The notes under the pieces were generated by a model. That model did not search any database. It was given only the letters and a program-made list of their open reading frames with translations, and had not been told where the DNA came from. DNA of 64,000 bases. Source: Thiobacillus denitrificans (lineage in GTDB: Bacteria > Pseudomonadota > Gammaproteobacteria > Burkholderiales > Thiobacillaceae). Below, one piece after another: positions 9,919-16,264 of this stretch. Location: NCBI GenBank assembly GCA_002403375.1, contig DHHQ01000023.1, forward strand, positions 66,382 to 130,381, in the 5' to 3' direction. The translations under genes and the position numbers were made by a program. Each line of letters begins with the position of its first letter. The stretch's first letter is position 1.

Positions 9919-10183
9919 GAGGTGGCGTTGTCGAATCCCCGCATTTTTAACGATTCGCCCCTGCCGTGTCGAGGCGGCAGCGCGCACGTATGCGCAAAAA
10001 CAACAGATTTAACAATTTCAAATAATAGTTTTTCTCTGAATTTGTAGATTTAACACTTTTGGTTAATATTGCCGTGCAGTCGCCGGCAGCGGCCGGTCAT
10101 GCGCGTTTCGCTGCCAGGGCGCGCGCTGGGGTTCGGAGTCTTGTCGAGGAAACAAGCCAAAGCCGGGAAAGGGAGGATGGGAG
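9919..10183. promoter_or_regulatory. AT-rich divergent control region with repeated AGATTTAACA
   Basis: This gene-free stretch separates the two divergent signalling operons. Between about 9990 and 10070 it is strikingly AT-rich compared with its surroundings. The 10-mer AGATTTAACA occurs twice in the same orientation, at 10005-10014 and 10046-10055, offset by 41 bases or roughly four helical turns. This spacing suits cooperative binding on one face of DNA. The HTH-receiver protein encoded at 9328-9918 is an obvious candidate binder, but that is inference. Confidence 0.5.
10042..10069 (+). promoter_or_regulatory. Putative sigma-70-like promoter of the plus-strand operon
   Basis: TTGTAG (10042-10047) and TAATAT (10064-10069) are separated by 16 bases and point towards the gene at 10184. 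The second AGATTTAACA repeat overlaps the -35 hexamer and spacer, so a bound factor would interfere with or tune transcription. The prediction comes from sequence match only. Confidence 0.45.
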
Positions 10184-11296
10184 ATGAACGTGTGTCTGAT
10201 GGAAATGGATGAGCGGACGCGACAGTCCGTCGCGCTCGTATTGAGCCATCGCGGCGACGACTCCATCGTCCTCGGCGACCTCGAGTCGGCCGACGTCGCC
10301 GTGCTCGACCTCGACCACGCGCATGCGCTGGCTGCGTTCCGCGACGCCCAGGCGCTGCGGCCGGCGCTGCGCGCGATCGGCCTCGGCGCCCAGCCCGAGG
10401 GGGTCGATGCCGACATCCTGGTGCTGCGCAAGCCGGTCTCGGCGGGCCGCCTGCTGGAGGCGATCCAGGCGCAGGGCGGCATCGAGTCGCCGGTCGCGCG
10501 GGTGCTCGCCGCGGGCGCCGCTGCCGCGCTCGCCGCCCGCACCGAGAGTGGTCGCCGGCGGCCCGACAGCACCCTGCCGCCGCCGCGCGAGCAGGCGTCG
10601 TTCGATCCCGATTCGTATCTGCTGGGCGTACTGATGAACGCCGCTGCCGAGGCCGAAAAGCGCGACGCGGTGGCTGTGGTCCGCTTCTACGGCGACCGCC
10701 TGGTGCTCGCGGACCCGCAGCGTGGGCTGATCCGCACCAACCTGTCGCCGTCGCAGACGCGCGGCTTCGCGATGTCCGCGATCGAGGGCGCTGCCGACGC
10801 GCCCGCGACCGGCAGGCTGTCGCGCCCACAGGTCGAGTTCCTCGCCCGCGCCGAGGCCGAGTCGCGCTACGCCGACGCCACCTACGCCGTGCCGTATGAA
10901 ATCCTCATGTGGCAGCTGGGTGCACTGACCAGCCGCGGCCGGCTCGCCGCCAGCTGCCGGGCGGACGAGCGCGTCTACCTGAGGCGCTGGCCGAACCTGA
11001 CCCGCCTCGCCCACTCCGCCACCGAGATGCGCATCCTCGCCTACTGGGTGCGCCAGGCGGCGAGCCCGCAGGAAATCGCTGCCGCGCTGGACGTGCCGGA
11101 GCGCGACGTGTTCACCGTCTACACCGCCGCCTGCGCCGCCGGGCTCGCCGGCAAGGCGCGGCGCGAACTCGACACGGTGTGGGAAGCGCCGGCAGTCGCC
11201 GCGCCGCGCGAACGCGGACTGCTGTCGTCCATCCTCGGCCGGCTGCTGCAGCGCAAGCCCGCCTGCAACGAAGAACCGCAGGCGGCCGCCGCATGA
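10184..11296 (+). CDS. Degenerate receiver-like protein with C-terminal helical/winged-helix region, first gene of G-protein operon
   Basis: A 370-residue protein I cannot assign to a named family. Residues 1-105 look like a receiver fold: an acidic EMDE near the N-terminus, VAVLDLD at the phosphoacceptor position, and LRKPV where the conserved Lys-Pro of receivers lies. The acidic pocket is not canonical. The middle contains a roughly 100-residue segment starting around DPDSYLLGVLM. The C-terminus, about 280-340, has TEMRILAYWV and SPQEIAAALDVPERDVFTVY, which resembles a winged-helix or DUF4388-type tail. A good Shine-Dalgarno (GGGAGGATGGGAG) precedes ATG 10184. The stop overlaps the next start as ATGA, indicating coupling to the small G protein. 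A role as adaptor or effector for that G protein is inference. Confidence 0.75.
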   Translation: MNVCLMEMDERTRQSVALVLSHRGDDSIVLGDLESADVAVLDLDHAHALAAFRDAQALRPALRAIGLGAQPEGVDADILVLRKPVSAGRLLEAIQAQGGIESPVARVLAAGAAAALAARTESGRRRPDSTLPPPREQASFDPDSYLLGVLMNAAAEAEKRDAVAVVRFYGDRLVLADPQRGLIRTNLSPSQTRGFAMSAIEGAADAPATGRLSRPQVEFLARAEAESRYADATYAVPYEILMWQLGALTSRGRLAASCRADERVYLRRWPNLTRLAHSATEMRILAYWVRQAASPQEIAAALDVPERDVFTVYTAACAAGLAGKARRELDTVWEAPAVAAPRERGLLSSILGRLLQRKPACNEEPQAAAA

Positions 11297-11856
11297 GCAC
11301 GTACAAGATCATCTTCGCCGGGCCGGTCGGCGCGGGCAAGACCACCTCGATCGCCGCGATCAGCGACATCGAGCCGTTCGCCACCGAGGAATACGCGACC
11401 GACGAAGTCAGTGCGCTCAAGGACAAGACGACCGTGGCGATGGACTACGGCCTGATGCAGCTCGCCAACGGCGAGCACATCCACCTCTACGGCGTACCCG
11501 GCCAGGCGCGCTTCGACTTCATGTGGGAGATCATCGTCGAGGGCGGGATCGGTCTCGTCCTCCTGCTCAACCATGCGAACGAGCGCCCGCTGGAGGACAT
11601 GGCCTTCTACCTCGACGCGTTCAAGGAGTTCATCGCGCGCACCGCACTGGCGGTCGGGGTGACCCGCATGCAGCCGGGCAGCGGGCCGGCGCTCGACGAC
11701 TACGCCGCGGTGCTCGCGCAGCGCGGCCTGTGCGCGCCGGTGTTCGAGGTCGACGGCCGCAAGCCGGAGGACGTGATCACGCTGGTGCAGTCCCTGCTCT
11801 ACACCCTGGATCCCGGCCTGCCGCAGCAGGCCGAACTCGCCGGAGCCGCGGCATGA
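11293..11856 (+). CDS. MglA/COG2229-type small GTP-binding protein
   Basis: A 187-residue P-loop protein. GPVGAGKTTSI at about 9-19 is the Walker A/G1. TTVAMDYG at about 46-53 corresponds to the switch I region of prokaryotic COG2229 G proteins. LYGVPGQARFDFMW at about 66-79 is the G3/switch II. The G4 specificity motif NKxD is replaced by LLNHANER, so guanine specificity is uncertain. Relatives act with roadblock/LC7 proteins as GTPase-activating or adaptor partners, as MglA does with MglB in polarity control. Two roadblock genes lie three and four genes from this one, which fits that pairing. The start overlaps the preceding stop and its own stop overlaps the next start (both ATGA). Family confidence is high; the cellular target is unknown. 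Confidence 0.88.
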   Translation: MSTYKIIFAGPVGAGKTTSIAAISDIEPFATEEYATDEVSALKDKTTVAMDYGLMQLANGEHIHLYGVPGQARFDFMWEIIVEGGIGLVLLLNHANERPLEDMAFYLDAFKEFIARTALAVGVTRMQPGSGPALDDYAAVLAQRGLCAPVFEVDGRKPEDVITLVQSLLYTLDPGLPQQAELAGAAA

Positions 11857-13199
11857 GCGCGTCGCAGCGCATCCTGTCGCTGCGCGACTTCGGCGTCGCC
11901 TTCGGCGAGCGCGTCGTGCTGAACGCGGTCGACCTCGACATCGAGGGGCCGGGCGTGCTGGTGCTGATGGGGCCGGTCGGCACCGGCAAGTCGACCCTGC
12001 TGCGTACCCTCGCCGGCATCAACCAGGCCGTGCCCTCGTTCCGCACCTGGGGCGAGGCGGCCTACGCCGGCGCCCCGCTCGGCGGCGAGCGGGCGCCGGC
12101 GCTGGTCGCGCAGAACGCGCGCCTGCTGATGTCCTCCGTGCTCGAGAACATCGTCAGCAACCTGCCGTCGCGCAGCGGCCTGACGCCGGCGGCGAAGCGC
12201 GAGGTCGGCATGCGCCTCCTCGCCGAGGCGGGCCTCGACGCGCTGCTCGACGCGCTCGATCGTCCGGTGGTCGAGCTGCCGCTCGCTGTGCAGCGCCACC
12301 TCGCGATCGCGCGCACTGCGGCGGCCGAGCCGCTGCTGCTGTGCATCGACGAGCCTACCGCCGGTCTCGAGCGCCTCGACTGCCAGCCGATGCTGCGCTT
12401 CCTGCGCGAGCAGGGTGACAAGCGCGCGGTGATCGTCGTCTCGCACAACCAGCAGGACGCGCGCGAACTCGGCGGCCGCACCGCCTTGTTGGCGGGCGGC
12501 GCGATCCAGTCGTGCGCGCCGGCCGGCGACTTCTTCGAGGCGCCTGCCTCGCCGGTGGCGGCGGACTTCGTGCGCACCGGATCGTGCAGCCTGCCCTCAC
12601 CCGGCGCGAAGCCCGAGGACATCGACGAGGCGATGCTGCCCTTCCTGCCGGTGTTGCCGGAAGCGGCGACCCATTACGTCCGCGAGAGCCTGGGGCCGCG
12701 CGGCTTCCTGTGGCTGAAGAAGGGCCTGCTGGCGGGGACGCCGCGCCCCGGCATCGTGCAGGACATCGAATACGACCTCGACGCGCTCGCGCGCGTCGGC
12801 GTCACCACGCTGGTCTCGCTGACCACCCGGCCCGTCGATCCCGAACTGCTCGCCGGCTACGGCATCCGCGGGCTGTGGATGCCGATCCCCGACATGCACG
12901 CGCCGGGCCTCGACGAAGCGGAGCAGATGTGCCGCCGCATCGCCGCGCTGATGGCCGACGGCGAGGCGGTCGCCTACCACTGCCGCGCCGGCCTCGGCCG
13001 CACCGGGACGATGCTGGCCTCGCACCTGATCATGGAAGGCCAGCCCGCGCTGCAGGCGCTGGAATCGGTTCGCCGGATCGAGCCTCGTTGGGTGCAGTCC
13101 GACGAGCAAATAAGGTTTTTGGAAAGATTTTCGGAATCCCTTTCGAATCGCCAGAAAAGAGGCGGCCAGCCGGCCGTCGTGTCAAACGTCAATCTGTAA
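11853..13199 (+). CDS. Fusion of ABC-type ATPase domain and dual-specificity protein phosphatase
   Basis: A 448-residue protein with two domains rarely seen together. Residues about 6-225 form an ABC ATPase: Walker A GPVGTGKSTLL, Q-loop ALVAQN, Walker B LLLCIDEP, D-loop region TAGLERLD and H-loop VSHNQQ. The LSGGQ signature position reads ELPLAVQR, so it is not canonical. Residues about 270-430 form a cysteine phosphatase: WMPIPDMHAPG offers the general-acid Asp and HCRAGLGRTG gives the CX5R active site. No transmembrane segments and no permease gene are present nearby, so classical transport is unlikely. The gene is translationally coupled to the G-protein gene and followed 11 bases later by a roadblock gene. 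It may dephosphorylate a Ser/Thr/Tyr or lipid substrate under ATPase control; the substrate is unknown. Confidence 0.88.
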   Translation: MSASQRILSLRDFGVAFGERVVLNAVDLDIEGPGVLVLMGPVGTGKSTLLRTLAGINQAVPSFRTWGEAAYAGAPLGGERAPALVAQNARLLMSSVLENIVSNLPSRSGLTPAAKREVGMRLLAEAGLDALLDALDRPVVELPLAVQRHLAIARTAAAEPLLLCIDEPTAGLERLDCQPMLRFLREQGDKRAVIVVSHNQQDARELGGRTALLAGGAIQSCAPAGDFFEAPASPVAADFVRTGSCSLPSPGAKPEDIDEAMLPFLPVLPEAATHYVRESLGPRGFLWLKKGLLAGTPRPGIVQDIEYDLDALARVGVTTLVSLTTRPVDPELLAGYGIRGLWMPIPDMHAPGLDEAEQMCRRIAALMADGEAVAYHCRAGLGRTGTMLASHLIMEGQPALQALESVRRIEPRWVQSDEQIRFLERFSESLSNRQKRGGQPAVVSNVNL

Positions 13200-13210
13200 G
13201 GAAAGCAAAC

Positions 13211-13615
13211 ATGTCTCTCGATCAAGCACTCAGCACTGCAGTCAGCCAGATTCCGGAATGCGTCGCCGGCGGCTACGTCGACCTCTCCTCCGGCATGCTG
13301 CTCGCGCTGAAGACCGTCGATTCGCACCCGCAGGAGGTGATGGACATCCTCGCCGCCGCGACCTCCGACCTGTTCCAGGGCAACAACGTCACGGTCATCG
13401 AAAACATCTTCAAGAAGGCGCGCGGCCATGCGGCCGACCCGCACCACTACTTCCAGGAGATCATCGTCAACAGCGACAACCTGATCCACGTCTTCCTGCG
13501 CGCGAAGAAGACCGAAGAGCAGGTCGCCTGCTTCGTCTGCCGCAAGAGCGCCAACCTCGGCATGGTCCTGACCAAGGCGCGTCAGGCGATGCCGACGCTG
13601 CAGGCCGCGCTCTGA
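13211..13615 (+). CDS. Roadblock/LC7-like protein 1
   Basis: A 134-residue protein with the alpha/beta roadblock pattern: GGYVDLSSGMLLALKT near 20-35, a long helix rich in small residues, FQEIIVNSDNLIHVFLRA in the middle, and SANLGMVLTKAR near the C-terminus. Roadblock/LC7 proteins dimerise and act as GAPs or scaffolds for Ras-like and MglA-like G proteins. Here it lies two genes after a COG2229 G protein. ATG 13211 follows AAGGAAAGCAAAC, a modest ribosome binding site. Family recognition is by fold pattern, so moderately firm. Confidence 0.75.
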   Translation: MSLDQALSTAVSQIPECVAGGYVDLSSGMLLALKTVDSHPQEVMDILAAATSDLFQGNNVTVIENIFKKARGHAADPHHYFQEIIVNSDNLIHVFLRAKKTEEQVACFVCRKSANLGMVLTKARQAMPTLQAAL

Positions 13616-13691
13616 CGCACCTATCGGTCCCGGCATGCGCCGGGGCCGGTCGCCGGGCCGTACCCGGCACGACAACAACAAGGAGAACGTG

Positions 13692-14075
13692 GTGAACGAC
13701 AAGCTGGCGGTGGAAACCGCCGTCATTCCCATACTCAAGCGACTGAATTCGACGTCGTCCGACATCCAGGCCTCGGCCGTGATGTCGCGCGACGGCCACA
13801 CCCTCGCCTCGGTGCTCGGCGAAGCGGTCAACAGCGTCCGCCTGGGCGCGATCTGCGCGACCCTGCTCTCGCTCGGCGAGAAGGCCTCGCAGGAACTGAA
13901 CCGCGGCAACCTCAGGCAGATCCTGATCCAGGGCGAGCTGGGCTATGTGCTGCTGATGCGCATCGGCGAGAAGGCGGTGCTGGCGGTGGTGTCGCAGCCC
14001 AGCGCCAACCTCGGAATGATGCTGGTCGAGGCGCGCCGGACCGCCGGCGAGATCGTCGCGCTCGGCGTCGTCTGA
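13692..14075 (+). CDS. Roadblock/LC7 protein 2
   Basis: A 127-residue protein of clear roadblock/LC7 type: SSDIQASAVMSRDGHTLAS near 20-40, LGEKASQELNRGNLRQILIQGELGYVLL across the middle in short strands, and SANLGMMLVEAR at the end. Two GTG codons are adjacent at 13689 and 13692; I chose 13692 because it stands six bases after AGGAG (13681-13685). The first roadblock protein shares the SANLGM motif at its C-terminus, so the two may be paralogues able to form homo- or heterodimers. A MglB-like role towards the upstream G protein is inferred from family and context. Confidence 0.85.
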   Translation: MNDKLAVETAVIPILKRLNSTSSDIQASAVMSRDGHTLASVLGEAVNSVRLGAICATLLSLGEKASQELNRGNLRQILIQGELGYVLLMRIGEKAVLAVVSQPSANLGMMLVEARRTAGEIVALGVV

Positions 14076-14099
14076 GCGCGCACAGGCCGCAGGGAAGCG

Positions 14100-14249
14100 A
14101 TGAAGCCCATCTCCGTCACGCTGGCGCGGTCGCGGCTGCCTTCGGCATGGCTCGGACGGTTCGGCATCGGCGGGTTCCTGTTCTTTCTGGTCAAGGGCCT
14201 GCTGTGGCTGACGGTTCCCGCATTGCTGGCCGTCGCCGGCCTCGAATGA
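14100..14249 (+). CDS. 49-residue single-span membrane peptide
   Basis: A small open frame starting at ATG 14100, after AGGGAAGCG, and ending at TGA 14247-14249. The first 20 residues are basic, with four Arg and one Lys before the membrane segment. Residues about 22-46 form one hydrophobic helix, including GFLFFLVKGLLWLTVPALL. The positive N-terminus predicts an N-in orientation. I do not recognise a family. It sits between the second roadblock gene and the cysteine-cluster gene in the same orientation with short gaps, so it probably belongs to the operon and could tether the G-protein/roadblock module to the membrane; that is speculation from position. Confidence 0.6.
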   Translation: MKPISVTLARSRLPSAWLGRFGIGGFLFFLVKGLLWLTVPALLAVAGLE

Positions 14250-14283
14250 GGGATGGTTCCGGTGTCTTGAGGGGAGTGCGAGG

Positions 14284-14676
14284 ATGGAAGAAAGCATCAT
14301 CGATTGCGAACTCGGACGGCGGCTCGGCTGCCGCACCTTCTGCTGCCGCCTGCTGGTGCGCTACGACGAGGACGAGCGTCCGCCGAGCACGGACGGCTCG
14401 ACGCCCAAGGGCTGCGTCGACAAGGCCCCCGACGGGCTGTGCATCCACCTCGACCGGGCGACCGAGCGCTGCGGCATCTGGGAAAGCCGGCCGCGGGTGT
14501 GCCGCGAATACGACTGCAACAGCGACTACCTGCTGCAGGTCGCGGTGCGCCGCGGCGTGACGAACATCGTGCAGCTGTCGCGCGATTCCCTCACCCTCCG
14601 CGTCCCGCGCGAGGACTGGGTGCGCGTGTCCGGCTGCGGCAAAGACCAAGACAAGGAAGCAAGACAAGATGGCTGA
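14284..14676 (+). CDS. YkgJ-type cysteine-cluster (zinc/iron-chelating) protein
   Basis: A 130-residue cytoplasmic protein with the YkgJ/Fli-B pattern of spaced cysteines: CRTFCCR near 16-22, GCVDKAPDGLCIHLD near 43-57, RCGIWESRPRVCREYDC near 61-77, and a late GCGK. Members are thought to bind a metal or cluster; biochemical function is largely unknown. The stop region overlaps the start of the ferredoxin-reductase-globin gene by eight bases, so the two are probably co-translated, which suggests a redox role. Start chosen at ATG 14284 after GGGGAGTGCGAGG. Confidence 0.85.
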   Translation: MEESIIDCELGRRLGCRTFCCRLLVRYDEDERPPSTDGSTPKGCVDKAPDGLCIHLDRATERCGIWESRPRVCREYDCNSDYLLQVAVRRGVTNIVQLSRDSLTLRVPREDWVRVSGCGKDQDKEARQDG

Positions 14677-16225
14677 GCTCACCTATCAGGGCAAGACCTA
14701 TTCGTGCCGCGACGGCGAATCGGTGCTCGACGCCTGCCTGCGGCAGGGGCTCGAACTGCCTTTTTCCTGCCGCAACGGCGTCTGCCAGGCCTGCCTGCAG
14801 CGCGCGGTCGGCGGCGAGCTGCCGGCTGGCGCACAGAAGGGGCTGAAGCCCGAACTCGCCGACAAGGGCTACTTCCTGCCCTGCGTGTGCCGGCCGCAGA
14901 CCGACCTCGAATTCGCGCCGCCGGCCGGCACAGACCTCTATTTCACCGCGCTGGTGGCGGCCAAGGAGCCGCTGTCGCGCGACGTCGTGCGCATCCTGCT
15001 CGAGCCCTCGCGCGAGCTCGCGTACCGCGCCGGCCAGTTCGTCAACCTGCGCCGGGCCGACGGCGTCGCGCGCAGCTATTCGCTGGCGAGCGTACCCGGC
15101 GCGGACTACTTCATCGAACTGCACGTCAAGCGCATGCAGAACGGCGCGCTGAGCAACTGGCTGCACGATGAACTCGAGGTCGGCGCCGAGATCGACATCC
15201 AGGGACCCAACGGGGACTGCCATTACGCACCCCAGAACCTCGACCAGAACCTGCTGCTCGTCGGCACCGGCAGCGGGCTGGCGCCGCTCGTCGGCATCGC
15301 GCGCAGCGCGCTCGCCGCGGGGCATGCCGGCCCCATCCACCTTTACCACGGCAGCTCGACGCGCGACGGCCTCTATCTGGCGGACGAACTGCGTGCGCTC
15401 GCCGAGCGCCATGCCAATTTCCACTACACGCCGTGCGTGTCGCGCGCCGCGGCCGACCGCGAGGTGCGCGCCGGGCGCGCCGACGTCGTCGCGTTCGCCG
15501 GGTATCCCGACCTCGCCGGCTGGTGCGTGCATCTCGCCGGCAATCCGGACATGGTCGAGTCGGCGCGCGCGCGTGCCGCCCGCGCCGGCGCGACCGAAAT
15601 CCACGCCGACCCCTTCGTGCTCAAGGAGCTGCGCAGCGGCCCGCGCACCTACCCGCTTCCGGCTGCGCCCGACTCCGACCGCCGCGAATTCCCGCCCGAT
15701 CCCGAGATGTGGGCCGCGCTGAACGAAGGCGCGCTGATGGCGACGATCCTCGACGACTTCTACACGCGGGTGTTCGAGGACCCGGTGCTGTCGCCCTACT
15801 TCACCGGCGTCACCAAGCAGCGCCTGGTCGAGAAGGTGTATTCCTTCATGCGGCAGATCTTCACCGGCGAGAAGCTCTACTTCGGCGACCGCCCGCGCAA
15901 CTCGCACCACTGGATGGTCATCTCGGACGAGATCTTCGACTACCGCGAGGCGCTGATGGCGTCGTGCATGCGCCGCGCCGGTCTCGCCGAGCCCCTGATT
16001 CGGCGCTGGCAGGCGATCGAGGAGAGCTACCGTGGCGACATCGTCAAGGCGAAGCCGTTCGGTCGCCTGATCGACGGCGTCGAGCAGCCGGTAGACGGCT
16101 TCGGCGAGACGGTGCTCGAGGTCGGCGCGCTGTGCGACAGCTGCGAGCGCGTGCTCGAGCCCGGCGAGGCGGTGCGCTACCACCTGCGCCTCGGGCACAT
16201 CTACTGCGACGCCTGCCACGCCTGA
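14669..16225 (+). CDS. Ferredoxin-reductase-truncated globin fusion with C-terminal Cys4 zinc ribbon
   Basis: A 518-residue redox fusion. Residues 1-90 are a plant-type 2Fe-2S ferredoxin with C34, C39, C42 and C72 or C74. Residues about 91-330 are an FAD/NAD(P)H oxidoreductase with RSYSLAS at 135-141 for FAD and GTGSGLAPL for the nucleotide. Residues about 350-475 form a truncated-globin domain (DDFYTRVFEDPVLSPYF, then SHHWMVI with a candidate proximal His). The last 30 residues carry C489, C492, C513 and C516, a zinc-ribbon pattern. In classical flavohaemoglobin the globin comes first and there is no ferredoxin, so the order here is inverted. Plausible roles are NO or O2 detoxification or gas-dependent signalling. 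It is the last gene of the plus-strand operon and ends convergent to the AddB-like gene. Confidence 0.88.
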   Translation: MAELTYQGKTYSCRDGESVLDACLRQGLELPFSCRNGVCQACLQRAVGGELPAGAQKGLKPELADKGYFLPCVCRPQTDLEFAPPAGTDLYFTALVAAKEPLSRDVVRILLEPSRELAYRAGQFVNLRRADGVARSYSLASVPGADYFIELHVKRMQNGALSNWLHDELEVGAEIDIQGPNGDCHYAPQNLDQNLLLVGTGSGLAPLVGIARSALAAGHAGPIHLYHGSSTRDGLYLADELRALAERHANFHYTPCVSRAAADREVRAGRADVVAFAGYPDLAGWCVHLAGNPDMVESARARAARAGATEIHADPFVLKELRSGPRTYPLPAAPDSDRREFPPDPEMWAALNEGALMATILDDFYTRVFEDPVLSPYFTGVTKQRLVEKVYSFMRQIFTGEKLYFGDRPRNSHHWMVISDEIFDYREALMASCMRRAGLAEPLIRRWQAIEESYRGDIVKAKPFGRLIDGVEQPVDGFGETVLEVGALCDSCERVLEPGEAVRYHLRLGHIYCDACHA

Positions 16226-16264
16226 CCCGGCGCGCGGCTCGGGTGATCGCGCTGGCTGACGCGT

